Source: Nitrospira sp.
GTDB lineage: Bacteria > Nitrospirota > Nitrospiria > Nitrospirales > Nitrospiraceae
Assembly: GCA_005116895.1 (NCBI GenBank)
Contig: SWDO01000016.1
Location: forward strand, 33,039 to 86,205
Direction of reading: 5' to 3'
Length of the DNA stretch: 53,167 nt
The notes below the pieces were generated by a model. That model made no database searches. It was not told where the DNA came from and saw only the letters and a list, made by a program, of their open reading frames with translations. How positions within the stretch are numbered: position 1 is the first letter of the stretch; every line of letters starts with the position of its first letter. Position numbers and translations under genes: made by a program. Shown in pieces: positions 14,191 through 24,905 of this stretch.

Positions 14191-16608
14191 TCACCGCAAT
14201 TTTGCCACCGTCACCCCATCTCCACCCTCAGCCTTGTCACCTGGGCGAAACTCGGCTACATAAGGCGACGCTTTCAGATACTCGCGCAAGACAGATTTGA
14301 GTCGACCAGTGCCGTGGCCGTGAATGATGCGGAGGAACGGCACCCCATCTACAGTCGCCCGATCCAAAGCCGCCACAACCTGATCGAGTGCCTCATCCGC
14401 AGCTTGGCCCCGCACATCCACCACAGTCTGTTCATCAAGCCCCAGTCCATTGCTCGCCGAGACTCGACGATAATCTGGAACAGATGAGACTGGTTGGGCT
14501 GTCACAGGACGCGGCTCACGCGGGATGCCAATCAGGTTTGACACGCTGGCCAAAATTTCACCCTCCCCGACTTTCACGCGGACTCGCTTTTTTCCTTGTG
14601 GCGTTTCCAATAGGCTTCCGGTCATCCCTAAACCGGCGATCTCCACGCTATCCCCGACATCCAGCTGTTCAAGCGGAATTGGCGTGCTGGCCGGCATAAG
14701 CTCCTGCCTGGTTTTCGTCTCCAACTCATGCAACCGCTGTTTCGTCTCCTTGGCCTTGATGAGTTTCTGCTCACGCTTCAAGGAATCGACAGTAGCCTGG
14801 ACTTCTGCCCGTGCCCGCTGAAATTGTTCGCCCAGTTTCTTCTTAAGACCCCGTTGAGCCTCTTGCTCGACTTCTTCCAGTTGCGCTCGAATCGCTTGGA
14901 CCTCCCGAGCCGCCTGTTCTGCTTCGTGCCTGGCTCGCTGGACCTTCTCACCATCATCTGCCAATTGGCGTTGCTTGCGCTGCAAATCAGCCATCAATTC
15001 GTCAAGCCGGTGGTCCTCATGATATAACCGCCTCCGCGCATCGTTCAGAATGGTTTGATCCATACCCAGACGGCCGGCGATCTCCAAGGCAGATGACCCG
15101 CCAGGAATCCCAATGAACAATCGATAGGTCGGCGCCAATCGTTCCACGTCGAACTCCACACTGGCATTCATAAAACCGGAGGTCGTCTGCGCCAGCTCTT
15201 TGAGTGCGCCATAATGCGTCGTCACCACCACCTTCATGTTCAGCTCAGCCAAGCGGCACAGCAGCGCCTCGGCCAACGCCGCGCCTTCTTGCGGATCGGT
15301 GGAGGTCACTGGCTCATCAAGGAGGACAAGAGATCGAGATGTGGGGCGTGCACTCGACATCGGTTGGGCGGCGCTCTCGGACAGGAGTCGGATCATACTT
15401 GTCATATGGGCGGAATAGCTGGACAGATCGCGGGTCAGATCCTGCGCATCACCAATATCGGCATAGAGATCGGTAAACAGTGCCATCTCCGATTCCGGAG
15501 CGCAGGGGAGATGCAGTCCGGCCCGTACCATGAGGGCAAACAGCCCGACAATTTTGAGCGTGACGGTCTTTCCTCCCGTGTTCGGACCGGAAATCACCAG
15601 GATACGGACTGTCTCATCCATCAGAATATCGTTCGCGACGACCTGATCTTTCGCGATGAGCAACAGTGGGTGCCGCGCCTGCGTGAGCATCACACGCCCA
15701 TCCTCATTCAAGCCGACGGGGTGACACTTTAGCCGACGACTCATCTCGGCCTTTGCGTTGATGACGTCAAATTCGGCCAACGCCTGGATCCCTTGCTCGA
15801 TGTCTTCCGATTTGGAAGCCACTAACAGGCTGAGCTCCCGTAAGATGCGCTGGACCTCCCGTTCAATCTCCAAATCCGCCACTTTGATGGAATTGTTCAG
15901 TTCAACCAACTCCCGCGGCTCCAGAAAGACGGTGGCGCCGCTGGACGACACATCATGGACGATCCCAGGGATCCTCCCCCGCATGTCCGCCTTCACCGGC
16001 ACAACATAACGCCCCTCTCGCTGGGCAAAATACGACTCTTGCAGGACATCCTCATAGCGCTTGGAATGGAGGAGCTGCTCTAGCTGCTGCCGCATCTCCT
16101 GCTTTAACCCCTGAGCCTGATGCGTCAGACGCCGTAGCTCCGGCGAAGCCGTATCTTTCATGGAGCCGTCCGACTGAATCGCCCCCTCAATGGCCTTCAG
16201 GACTTCCTTCAAGGTTTTTGTGATATGCAGGGGCTCCAAGACCTGGGCCAGAGCCTGCAGCTTGCCTGGATGAGACTCGGCGTATCGCTCGACGTCTGCC
16301 ATCAGGGCCAGCAGCACCGCACAGTCTCGTAACTCACCAGCCTCAAGCACTCCTCTCTTTCCAGACCGGATCAGTTGTTCACGAATATCAGGAAAGTTGA
16401 GCGCTGGCATCGGATCACTCCCCTCTAGTAAGCTCACCATCTCGGTCGTCTCTTGTTGACGCAGGCACGCCTCCGCGAGGTCACTCGATAAAATAAGCGA
16501 CCGGCATTGAACACCCCCCATCGCTGATTGTGCATGCTGTGCAAGAAATTCAAGAACACGAGACCACTCCAACACCTGCATCGCGTGATCTGACAATGAT
16601 GTATTCAT
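14191..16608 (-). CDS. mutS2: Endonuclease MutS2
   Basis: A protein of 805 residues from ATG 16608 (MNTSLSDHAMQVLEWSRVL, the usual MutS2 opening). The frame continues upstream to a TTG at 16746 with no family similarity, so I rejected that start. It has a MutS-type core, Walker A ISGPNTGGKT (about residues 335-345), a Walker B region LVLLDEP, a long coiled coil (KQRQLADDGEKVQRARHEAE) and a C-terminal Smr nuclease domain (VDVRGQ, IIHGHGTGRLK). MutS2 acts on recombination intermediates and, in some bacteria, on collided ribosomes. The segment after the Walker B glutamate reads PVTSTDP instead of the usual LGxGTDP. It is divergent from gap. Confidence 0.93.
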   Translation of the reverse strand: MNTSLSDHAMQVLEWSRVLEFLAQHAQSAMGGVQCRSLILSSDLAEACLRQQETTEMVSLLEGSDPMPALNFPDIREQLIRSGKRGVLEAGELRDCAVLLALMADVERYAESHPGKLQALAQVLEPLHITKTLKEVLKAIEGAIQSDGSMKDTASPELRRLTHQAQGLKQEMRQQLEQLLHSKRYEDVLQESYFAQREGRYVVPVKADMRGRIPGIVHDVSSSGATVFLEPRELVELNNSIKVADLEIEREVQRILRELSLLVASKSEDIEQGIQALAEFDVINAKAEMSRRLKCHPVGLNEDGRVMLTQARHPLLLIAKDQVVANDILMDETVRILVISGPNTGGKTVTLKIVGLFALMVRAGLHLPCAPESEMALFTDLYADIGDAQDLTRDLSSYSAHMTSMIRLLSESAAQPMSSARPTSRSLVLLDEPVTSTDPQEGAALAEALLCRLAELNMKVVVTTHYGALKELAQTTSGFMNASVEFDVERLAPTYRLFIGIPGGSSALEIAGRLGMDQTILNDARRRLYHEDHRLDELMADLQRKQRQLADDGEKVQRARHEAEQAAREVQAIRAQLEEVEQEAQRGLKKKLGEQFQRARAEVQATVDSLKREQKLIKAKETKQRLHELETKTRQELMPASTPIPLEQLDVGDSVEIAGLGMTGSLLETPQGKKRVRVKVGEGEILASVSNLIGIPREPRPVTAQPVSSVPDYRRVSASNGLGLDEQTVVDVRGQAADEALDQVVAALDRATVDGVPFLRIIHGHGTGRLKSVLREYLKASPYVAEFRPGDKAEGGDGVTVAKLR

Positions 16609-16773
16609 GTCGAAATTAGGCGGTACACCAGACTGACGGTCAAACTCAAGCCAAGCTCTCGATCGACAGGCAAAATGGGCGAGGCTCGGAACCCAAGGAA
16701 TCGTCTCCTCCCCGTTCTGCTGAACCCTCGTCTCAAACCTTGACAAGAAGGAGAAGGCATCGATACTATCATT

Positions 16774-16801
16774 TTGTTCCAGCGAAACACCTGGTTATAC
16801 T
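16774..16801 (+). promoter_or_regulatory. Promoter of gap-pgk-tpiA-secG
   Basis: TTGTTC (16774-16779), a 16-base spacer and TATACT (16796-16801) form a good sigma-70-like promoter in the divergent mutS2-gap region. Initiation near 16808 would leave a leader of about 26 bases carrying AGAGGA ahead of the gap ATG. Confidence 0.6.
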
Positions 16802-16803
16802 GA

Positions 16804-17847
<1,044 letters not shown>

Positions 17848-17938
17848 ATGCGGCACCAGAGATGATGGGGCGGGCTTCACACCAATCCGCCTCTTTAGCC
17901 AATGTATTCGTTCACAGCACCTACGGGAGGAACGCCTC

Positions 17939-19138
17939 ATGAACTTGCACAAGAAGACAATCGACGATGTGCAACTTCGTGGTAAGCGCGTCATCATCCG
18001 CGCCGATTTTAACGTGCCGCTCGATGAATCGCTCCAAATTACTGATGACACCCGCATTCGCTCGACCCTGCCAACCATCAATCGCGTCGTCGATGAAGGT
18101 GCCAAAGTCATTCTTTGCTCTCACCTCGGTCGACCGAAGGCTGCCTTTGAGCCTAAATACAGCCTCGCCCCTATCGCAAAACGGCTAGGGCGACTACTCG
18201 GGAAAGAGGTGGTCTTCGCTCCAGACTGTATCGGCCCGGCCGTCGAGAAGCTAGTCGCCAAGATGAAAGCCGGAGATGTCCTCTTGCTGGAAAATCTTCG
18301 TTTTCATGCCGGGGAGGAAAAAAACGACGACACCTTCGCCAAAGCCCTGGCCTCGCTGGGTGATGTCTTCATCAATGACGCATTCGGAGCAGCACACCGG
18401 GCCCACGCATCGACAGTTGGGATCACAAAGTACATTAAAGATGCGGCAGCAGGCGCGCTACTCAAGAAGGAAATTGAATATCTCGAAGGCGCCGTCGCCA
18501 ATCCCGTGCGCCCGTTTGCCGCGATTCTGGGAGGCGCCAAGGTGTCTGGGAAAATCGGCGTCATAGAGAATCTCGGGAAGAAGGTCGATAAGGTCATTAT
18601 CGGCGGCGGCATGGCGTTTACGTTCTTGAAGGCCAAAGGCATGGAGATCGGCAATTCCCTCTGCGAAATGGACATGTTGGATTTTGCCCGAGGGATCGAA
18701 GACCATGCCCTCTCACGCGGGGTCAAATTTTATCTCCCCGTGGACTGTGTGGTCGCCGCCAGCCGAGAGGTGGGCGCTGAAACAAAAATCGTCCCCGTGC
18801 AGGAAATTCCCAAAGGATGGTATGCACTCGATATTGGCCCAGCTTCCGTAAAACTGTTCAATGAAGCGGTCCAAAATGCAAAAACCATTCTGTGGAACGG
18901 ACCCATGGGTGTGTTTGAAATCGACGCCTACGCCCGAGGCACGATGGCGATGGCTCACGCCATCGCTGATGCCTATGCGCTCACGATCGTCGGCGGCGGC
19001 GAGACGGCTCTGGCCGTTCACCGGTCCGGCGAATCCGAGAACATGTCGTTCATCTCGACCGGAGGTGGCGCGGCGCTGGAATTGCTAGAAGGCAAAATCC
19101 TTCCAGGTCTCGCGGCGCTGCCTGATCGTCCGAGCTAA
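17939..19138 (+). CDS. pgk: Phosphoglycerate kinase
   Basis: A 399-residue enzyme of typical length, with VIIRADFNVPL, SHLGRPK, LLLENLRFHAGEE, NDAFGAAHRAHAST and the C-terminal nucleotide-binding IVGGGETA. It interconverts 1,3-bisphosphoglycerate and 3-phosphoglycerate with ADP/ATP. The open frame runs back to 17777 inside gap. The ATG at 17939 is preceded by GGGAGG at 8 bases and gives the family N-terminus, so that start is firm. It follows gap by 91 bases and precedes tpiA by 40. Confidence 0.97.
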   Translation: MNLHKKTIDDVQLRGKRVIIRADFNVPLDESLQITDDTRIRSTLPTINRVVDEGAKVILCSHLGRPKAAFEPKYSLAPIAKRLGRLLGKEVVFAPDCIGPAVEKLVAKMKAGDVLLLENLRFHAGEEKNDDTFAKALASLGDVFINDAFGAAHRAHASTVGITKYIKDAAAGALLKKEIEYLEGAVANPVRPFAAILGGAKVSGKIGVIENLGKKVDKVIIGGGMAFTFLKAKGMEIGNSLCEMDMLDFARGIEDHALSRGVKFYLPVDCVVAASREVGAETKIVPVQEIPKGWYALDIGPASVKLFNEAVQNAKTILWNGPMGVFEIDAYARGTMAMAHAIADAYALTIVGGGETALAVHRSGESENMSFISTGGGAALELLEGKILPGLAALPDRPS

Positions 19139-19178
19139 TCAATAATCCTCAGAAAGTAACAAAGATCCGAGAATCACT

Positions 19179-19961
19179 GTGCGTACTATCCTGATCGTCG
19201 GCAATTGGAAGATGAACAAGACCGCGTCTGAAGCGACCGTCTTCATCCGCGACCTGCTCGCTCGTGTTCCTGCTCAGCCTGCAAACCTTGAGCTCGTCGT
19301 GGCCCCCCCGTTTACTGCGCTGGAATCAGTCCGCCTGGCGTTGGGTGCCTCGTCTCCGATTCAACTTGGAGCGCAGGATCTGTTCTGCGAGGATCACGGT
19401 GCCTACACCGGAGAAGTCTCCGCACCGATGCTGAAGGACCTCGGTTGTCGCTATGTCATTGTTGGGCATTCAGAGCGGCGAACGCTCTTTGGCGAACAGG
19501 GAGACCTGATCCAGAAGAAAATTCGAGCGGCGCTCAACCACGGGTTGCGCCCCATCCTCTGTATCGGTGAAACACTTGCACAACGAGACAACGGCACGAC
19601 CGACCACGTACTGACACAGCAAGTGCACGACGGTCTGTCCGGTCTTGCCACGGAGGCGTTGGCCACTATCACCGTCGCATATGAACCGGTCTGGGCCATC
19701 GGTACGGGAAAGTCGGCGACGGTTGAGCAAGCCATTGCCGCCCACCGAACGATTCGGCAAGTCCTTGCCGCCGTCGCCTCTCCCGCGGTCGCCGACTGCA
19801 CGAGAATTCTCTATGGAGGAAGCGTCACGCCACACAATATAGAATCGTTACTGGCCTCGGACCAGATCGACGGCGCACTTATCGGTGGCGCTTGTCTCCA
19901 AGTCGAGTCCTTTGCTACAATCGCGACGGTTGCGTCTGTCGCTCGATCAATCGGAGTCTGA
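19179..19961 (+). CDS. tpiA: Triosephosphate isomerase
   Basis: A 260-residue enzyme starting at a GTG with the canonical ILIVGNWKMNK. It contains VGHSERR (catalytic His region), AYEPVWAIGTGK (catalytic Glu and the mobile loop) and LYGGSV for phosphate binding. It interconverts dihydroxyacetone phosphate and glyceraldehyde 3-phosphate. Length and motifs are normal. It follows pgk and is followed within 6 bases by secG, so the four genes form one transcription unit. Confidence 0.96.
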   Translation: MRTILIVGNWKMNKTASEATVFIRDLLARVPAQPANLELVVAPPFTALESVRLALGASSPIQLGAQDLFCEDHGAYTGEVSAPMLKDLGCRYVIVGHSERRTLFGEQGDLIQKKIRAALNHGLRPILCIGETLAQRDNGTTDHVLTQQVHDGLSGLATEALATITVAYEPVWAIGTGKSATVEQAIAAHRTIRQVLAAVASPAVADCTRILYGGSVTPHNIESLLASDQIDGALIGGACLQVESFATIATVASVARSIGV

Positions 19962-19967
19962 GATCTC

Positions 19968-20333
19968 ATGCTGTATACGTTGATTGTTATTGTCCATGTC
20001 TTTATCTGTTTCCTGATGATCGGGGCGATTCTTCTCCAATCGGGGAAGGGGGCTGAAATCGGGGCCGCGTTCGGAGGATCCAGTCAGACGGTGTTCGGCA
20101 GCCGTGGCCCGGCAAACTTTCTGAGCAAGCTGACAGTCGTTGTGGCGGCCGTGTTCATGGTGACATCGCTTAGCCTGGCGATTTTAGCCAAGCAACGAAA
20201 CTTCTCTTCGACCGTCATCGACATGCAGCCCAAGAGCGAGCCCACAGCTCCCTCGGTTCCCCCGGCTGCCTCACCCGCTCAACCTTCAGGAGATTCGCAT
20301 CCTTCTGGGGAAACTCCAGCGGCGGGCCACTGA
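19968..20333 (+). CDS. secG: Preprotein translocase subunit SecG
   Basis: A 121-residue protein with two membrane helices (TLIVIVHVFICFLMIGAILL and LTVVVAAVFMVTSLSLAIL) joined by the characteristic GAFGGSSQTVFGSRGPANFLSK-type loop. SecG assists SecYE in protein export across the inner membrane. A Pro/Ala/Ser-rich tail of about 40 residues, probably disordered, extends beyond the core. It is the last gene of the gap operon, an arrangement common in bacteria. It converges on ilvE. Confidence 0.93.
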   Translation: MLYTLIVIVHVFICFLMIGAILLQSGKGAEIGAAFGGSSQTVFGSRGPANFLSKLTVVVAAVFMVTSLSLAILAKQRNFSSTVIDMQPKSEPTAPSVPPAASPAQPSGDSHPSGETPAAGH

Positions 20334-20426
20334 CCTATTCTTTGTCAGGGCGTCATTCGGCAATCGAGCGAGCCACCGGTTCAATTTGACTCGATTGACG
20401 GTTGATGCCTTTCGGCCTGCGAGGTG

Positions 20427-21341
20427 TCAGATACGAGTCAGCCAGGACTCGTGCGCGAGGTCTTCCCCACGCACGATTGAAAAGAAGGTGTCTTGGAGGG
20501 CACGTGTAATCCGTCCAGGGGTACCAGTTCCAATGCACCGGTTGTCGATTTCTCGAACCGGGGTCAACTCCGCAGCAGTTCCCGTCACAAATACTTCGTC
20601 GGCAATATACATTTCATCGCGCGTAAATCGTTCCTCCACCACGGCGATGTTCCGTTCTTGAGCCAATTGGATCACGGAGTTTCGCGTAATCCCTTCAAGC
20701 ACCGACGTCAACGGCGTCGTCTTGAGCACGCCTCGTCGAACGATGAACACATTCTCCCCTGTTCCCTCGGCAACATACCCTTCCGGATCAAGAAGAATCG
20801 CCTCGTCATACCCATCGGCCTTCGCCTGCCGTTTGGCCATAATGGAGTTCACATAGTACCCGGATATCTTCCCCTTGGTCATAGACACATTCACATGGTG
20901 CCTCGTAAAGGATGAGATGCAGGCACGCATCCCATTGGCCAATGCATCATCCCCCAAATAGGCGCCCCACCTCCAGGCAGCAATGCCCACCCGAATCGGA
21001 TTCTCCCCTGGATGGATGCCCATCGCCCCATACCCAATGTAGACCAACGGACGGATGTAACAGGCATCGAGACGATTGACACGAACGGTTTCAATGATGG
21101 CCTCGGTGATCTGCTTTTTGTCATACGGCATGGCCATCATGCCGATATGGGCCGAATCAAAGAGCCGATCGACATGCTCCTGAAGCCGGAAGATTGCGGA
21201 GCCTGATTGTCCCTTGTAGCACCGAATACCTTCAAACGCAGCAAGGCCATAGTGCAGCGAATGGGTGAGAATATGGACATTGGCTTCCTCCCACCCGACA
21301 AACTTCCCATCCATCCAGATCTTTTCGACCGGTTCCAACAT
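20427..21341 (-). CDS. ilvE: Branched-chain amino acid aminotransferase
   Basis: A 304-residue class IV PLP aminotransferase. Motifs include HSLHYGLAAFEGIRCY near the start, the PLP lysine in SMTKGKISGYYVNS, EGTGENVF and TSVLEGITR. The last steps of leucine, isoleucine and valine synthesis use this enzyme. The frame is open for another 59 codons upstream to 21518. I chose ATG 21341 because it matches the family (MLEPVEKIWMDGKFV) and has GGAG about 10 bases before it. It is 142 bases downstream of the PilZ gene on the same strand. Confidence 0.94.
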   Translation of the reverse strand: MLEPVEKIWMDGKFVGWEEANVHILTHSLHYGLAAFEGIRCYKGQSGSAIFRLQEHVDRLFDSAHIGMMAMPYDKKQITEAIIETVRVNRLDACYIRPLVYIGYGAMGIHPGENPIRVGIAAWRWGAYLGDDALANGMRACISSFTRHHVNVSMTKGKISGYYVNSIMAKRQAKADGYDEAILLDPEGYVAEGTGENVFIVRRGVLKTTPLTSVLEGITRNSVIQLAQERNIAVVEERFTRDEMYIADEVFVTGTAAELTPVREIDNRCIGTGTPGRITRALQDTFFSIVRGEDLAHESWLTRI

Positions 21342-21483
21342 TGAAGGCGATCTCCAGCAAGCGATAGCACTACATTCCACCTGCGAAGGCGGGCGTGACG
21401 GACTATAGCGTGAGGTCACACGTGGGTCAAGCAAACAGGCCGGTGATTGACTCCGAAACCGACTCACCTGATGATGGAAACAC

Positions 21484-21828
21484 TTACGTGGAGGCGCAAT
21501 AGGCACGCAGGCGGACACTCAGAAACGTTCCGACTCGCTCTTCTCCTTCAGGACTCATGGTCACGACCTTGCCACCGAACAACAGGCCTCGAACCCATCG
21601 AACAACGACACGTTGAATTTCGACCGGCTCATCTTTATCGGGAAGGGTGAGCCGGACGACCAGTTCCATCCCAGGAGCGACTTGATGATCGCCCAAGACA
21701 CGGAATCCATTACGACAGAGGTTTATTACCGTTCCTTTCCCGAGGAAATCTCCTCCCAGATAGTACACAACACAGCGAACCGGAATCCGATGATAGGTAC
21801 GGATCACAAACTTGTTGATGTGAGACAT
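21484..21828 (-). CDS. PilZ-domain protein
   Basis: About 114 residues from ATG 21828 (MSHINKFVIRTYHRIPVRC). The arginine-rich start RTYHRIPVR and a later NLCRNGFRV resemble the RxxxR and N/DxSxxG motifs of PilZ domains, which bind cyclic di-GMP. The protein is a stand-alone domain and could modulate a motility, pilus or exopolysaccharide function; the target is unknown. The open frame extends to 21912, but the upstream residues do not fit the domain. The D/N-x-S-x-x-G serine is replaced by cysteine, so nucleotide binding is uncertain. Confidence 0.75.
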   Translation of the reverse strand: MSHINKFVIRTYHRIPVRCVVYYLGGDFLGKGTVINLCRNGFRVLGDHQVAPGMELVVRLTLPDKDEPVEIQRVVVRWVRGLLFGGKVVTMSPEGEERVGTFLSVRLRAYCAST

Positions 21829-21983
21829 GATTTTGTTACCATCCGATTTTGCATCATAGAAGTACCAGAAACGTGCCCTCGCAATGGTGGCGCTCAGCAT
21901 ACCTGTCGGCACGATCGCTCTCCTAGCCCTCTAAAGAGGGGCCCACGTGTGATCAACGACTCGCTCGTCGCTCCTGGTATGTC

Positions 21984-22012
21984 TTGACACCTCTCTTATC
22001 CCCATGTTAAAT
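21984..22012 (+). promoter_or_regulatory. Promoter of rplU-rpmA
   Basis: A perfect TTGACA (21984-21989), a 17-base spacer and TTAAAT (22007-22012) precede rplU. A 7-bp inverted repeat (TGAAGCG/CGCTTCA, 22012-22032) overlaps the likely start of transcription and could be an operator. Confidence 0.6.
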
Positions 22013-22046
22013 GAAGCGTTCTTTACGCTTCAGAGAAGGAATAATT

Positions 22047-22361
22047 ATGTACGCGATTGTTGAAACAGGTGGAAAGCAATATCGAGTCGAGGCCGGGGCA
22101 ACGGTTCAGGTCGAACGGCTGCCAGGAGACGTCGGGACTGAGGTAGAACTCGGCCAGGTCCGGCTCGTGCATGGTGACACTGGTGTTCTACTTGGACAGC
22201 CTCTCATTAACGGGGCCAAGGTCACGGCTGAAATCGTGCAGCAAGGTCGAACCCGATCAATTACTGTTTTTAAGAAAAAGCGCCGCAAGGGCTATCGCCG
22301 CACCCGTGGACACCGACAAGGATTCACCAAGCTGTTGATTACGAATATTGCAACGGCCTAA
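22047..22361 (+). CDS. rplU: 50S ribosomal protein L21
   Basis: A 104-residue protein starting MYAIVETGGKQYRVEAG and ending with the KKKRRKGYRRTRGHRQ region that binds 23S rRNA. This is the standard length and sequence of L21. The open frame reaches back to 22011, but ATG 22047 has AGAAGGA at the right distance and gives the family start. It is followed by rpmA at 21 bases, the usual bacterial pairing, and then obgE. Confidence 0.97.
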   Translation: MYAIVETGGKQYRVEAGATVQVERLPGDVGTEVELGQVRLVHGDTGVLLGQPLINGAKVTAEIVQQGRTRSITVFKKKRRKGYRRTRGHRQGFTKLLITNIATA

Positions 22362-22382
22362 AGACACAAGAAGGACTTACCC

Positions 22383-22646
22383 ATGGCAACAAACAAAGGT
22401 GGCGGATCTTCACGTAACGGTCGTGACAGTAATCCTCAATATTTGGGGGTCAAGGCCTATGGTGGTCAGACCGTAACAGCTGGCAGCATTATCGTCCGCC
22501 AACGCGGCACCAAATTTTTCCCTGGATTCAATGTGGACCTTGGAAGAGACCATACCCTATTCGCTACCATGAGCGGTGTGGTCAAGTTCGAAGGTGGACG
22601 CGGCAGACGAAAAGTCAGTGTATATCCTGTTCCGGCCAAGTCCTGA
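22383..22646 (+). CDS. rpmA: 50S ribosomal protein L27
   Basis: An 87-residue protein starting [20 protein letters not shown], with [28 protein letters not shown] sequence through the middle. These are the invariant features of L27, whose N-terminus reaches the peptidyl-transferase centre. There is no N-terminal extension of the kind cleaved in Firmicutes. It follows rplU directly; obgE starts 118 bases later. Confidence 0.97.
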   Translation: MATNKGGGSSRNGRDSNPQYLGVKAYGGQTVTAGSIIVRQRGTKFFPGFNVDLGRDHTLFATMSGVVKFEGGRGRRKVSVYPVPAKS

Positions 22647-22764
22647 TTCGCTTTCCTGCCTCTTCCGTTACGATCACGCTGGCTAAATTCTCTCTCCATC
22701 TCTGCTCAGGGTCGGGTATACTTTCCTACTCGTCGTGACCGAGCAAGCTACGGAACGTTGATAG

Positions 22765-23793
22765 ATGATGTTTGTCGATGAAGCACGCATCGCGGTACGA
22801 GCCGGTCGTGGCGGAAACGGCATTTGCAGTTTCCGCAGGGAGATGTTTGTTCCGCGTGGAGGCCCAGACGGCGGAGATGGAGGCAACGGTGGCGACATCG
22901 TCATGACGGCCTCTCATCGATTGACGACCCTGCTGGACCTCCGCTACCTCAACCACTATGAGGCTGAGAACGGGCGACACGGTGGAGCATCCAATTGCAC
23001 CGGTCGTTCCGGAGAAGATCTCACCATCACGGTTCCAGTCGGCACCATTGTCTCCGATGACCAGACGAAAGAAACACTCGTGGATTTTGTCGAAGATGGC
23101 CAGACGGCTATCATCGCCCACGGAGGACGAGGCGGAAAAGGTAACAGCAACTTCGCGACCTCCGTCAATCGAGTGCCGACGAAGTGTACTCCTGGAACTC
23201 CTGGTGAAGAACGAACCTTGCAACTTGAGCTGAAACTGCTCGCCGACGTCGGCCTGGTTGGTTTTCCCAACGCCGGCAAATCGACGCTCATTGCCGCCAT
23301 CTCAGCGGCCCGGCCCAAGATTGCTGACTATCCCTTTACGACGTTGATCCCCAATCTCGGCATTGTCCGGTTGGGATCCGACGGAAGTTTTGTCGTGGCC
23401 GATATTCCCGGCCTGATTGAAGGCGCCCACGAGGGAAAAGGCCTGGGCGTACAGTTTCTCCGCCACATCGAACGAACCGCGTTCTTGCTCCACTTGATCG
23501 ATGTCTCAGAATGGGCCCCCGATGATCCCCTGGCCAGCTTTGAGACATTGCGGCGGGAACTTGCCGCCTATGACGGAGGGCTTACCACACGCCCTTTCGC
23601 CGTCGTGCCAACCAAGATCGATGTAATCGGCACAAGCGAACGGCTGGCTCAGCTGCAGACCTATTGTCGCCTCAACGGCTATCCGTGCTTACCCATTTCC
23701 GCCGCCACGAATCAAGGGCTTACTGACTTAATCACCTACCTCGGGAAACAGGTCGTGCGTGTACGGAAGACGCCATGCGAGACCAGCTCCTAG
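22765..23793 (+). CDS. obgE: GTPase ObgE/CgtA
   Basis: A 342-residue protein with the glycine-rich Obg fold (GRGGNGICSFRRE, GGPDGGDGGNGGD). A GTPase domain follows: G1 GFPNAGKST, G3 DIPGLIEGAHEGKGLG, G4 PTKID. Obg is an essential GTPase associated with the 50S subunit and stress signalling. The C-terminal extension found in some species is absent. It overlaps proB by 19 bases. Confidence 0.96.
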   Translation: MMFVDEARIAVRAGRGGNGICSFRREMFVPRGGPDGGDGGNGGDIVMTASHRLTTLLDLRYLNHYEAENGRHGGASNCTGRSGEDLTITVPVGTIVSDDQTKETLVDFVEDGQTAIIAHGGRGGKGNSNFATSVNRVPTKCTPGTPGEERTLQLELKLLADVGLVGFPNAGKSTLIAAISAARPKIADYPFTTLIPNLGIVRLGSDGSFVVADIPGLIEGAHEGKGLGVQFLRHIERTAFLLHLIDVSEWAPDDPLASFETLRRELAAYDGGLTTRPFAVVPTKIDVIGTSERLAQLQTYCRLNGYPCLPISAATNQGLTDLITYLGKQVVRVRKTPCETSS

Positions 23794-24896
23794 GACAAGC
23801 GAAGCGGATCGTCATCAAGATCGGCAGCAGCCTGATCGCTTCGCGTGCGGAAGGTCTGCGCCCCCAAGACATTGAGCGATTGGCTGATGACATCGCGATA
23901 CTCCGAACAGCAGGTCGGGAAATCCTGGTGGTCTCTTCCGGTGCCATCATCTCCGGTATCCGAAAGTTGGAACTGAAGGAGTATCCCAAGAGCCTCCCGG
24001 TCAAGCAAGCGGCCGCGGCCGTGGGACAGAGCCGGCTCATGTGGGCCTATGAAAAAGCGTTTGAACGTCTCGATATTCGCGTGGCGCAAATTCTGCTCAC
24101 CCACCAAGATCTCGCTGATCGCCGCCGCTTTCTGAACGCCCGCCATACACTCGTGGCACTCATCGGTTTCGGCATCGTGCCCATCATCAATGAAAACGAT
24201 ACCGTCGCGGTTGATGAAATCAGGGTCGGCGACAACGACACCCTCGCAAGCGAAGTGGCTCATCTAGCCGATGCGGACTTGCTGGTGATTCTCTCTGACG
24301 TCGATGGGCTGTACACGGAAGATCCGCGCAAAAACCCGTCGGCCACATTGATTCCGCTGATTACGGAGATTACTCAAGATATCGAGCGCCTGGCAGGAGT
24401 ATCCAGCACCTTTGAAGGGACCGGCGGAATGGCAACGAAGCTTCGAGCCGCCAAGAAGGTCGGCGAGTACGGAATTCCGACATTAGTGCTCAATGGCGAA
24501 CGGGCCGGGCTCCTCCCAAGGGTCCTTAACGGAGGATCCGGTGGCAGTCTCTTTCTCGCCAAGGAGCGTCGGCTGACCAGTCGTAAACATTGGATCGCCT
24601 TTACGCTGCGCCCTCACGGCCAGATCCATCTCGACCAGGGGGCGGTAGATGCCTTGACCAAGCGAGGCAAAAGCCTCCTGGCATCCGGGATCCTCCAGGT
24701 GACGGGATCATTTGAAGCCGGCGATCCGGTCAGCTGCCTCGATACGGACGGAAAAGAATTCGCAAAAGGCCTGGTAAACGTGTCGTCCGACTTATTAGGT
24801 CAGATGAAAGGTCTCAAGACCACGGACATTCAGGCACAGTTTGGACCTCAAGAGTACGAGGAAGTTATTCACCGAGACAACCTAGTCATCCTCTAG
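23775..24896 (+). CDS. proB: Glutamate 5-kinase
   Basis: A 373-residue protein of full length. An amino-acid kinase domain (IVIKIGSSLI, VSSGAI, NENDTVAVDEIRVGDNDTLAS, LLVILSDVDGLYT) is followed by a C-terminal PUA domain (about residues 280-365). It phosphorylates glutamate in the first step of proline synthesis. Its partner proA lies at 36942-38252 on the other strand, so the usual proBA pair is split here. It overlaps the end of obgE by 19 bases, which implies coupled translation. Confidence 0.95.
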   Translation: MRDQLLGQAKRIVIKIGSSLIASRAEGLRPQDIERLADDIAILRTAGREILVVSSGAIISGIRKLELKEYPKSLPVKQAAAAVGQSRLMWAYEKAFERLDIRVAQILLTHQDLADRRRFLNARHTLVALIGFGIVPIINENDTVAVDEIRVGDNDTLASEVAHLADADLLVILSDVDGLYTEDPRKNPSATLIPLITEITQDIERLAGVSSTFEGTGGMATKLRAAKKVGEYGIPTLVLNGERAGLLPRVLNGGSGGSLFLAKERRLTSRKHWIAFTLRPHGQIHLDQGAVDALTKRGKSLLASGILQVTGSFEAGDPVSCLDTDGKEFAKGLVNVSSDLLGQMKGLKTTDIQAQFGPQEYEEVIHRDNLVIL

Positions 24897-24905
24897 TGCT
24901 GAGTC

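Noticed and set aside
22012..22032. Hairpin before rplU as an L21 ribosomal-protein leader RNA
   Set aside because: The likely transcription start from the TTGACA/TTAAAT promoter falls inside the repeat, so the left arm would not be transcribed. An operator is more plausible.
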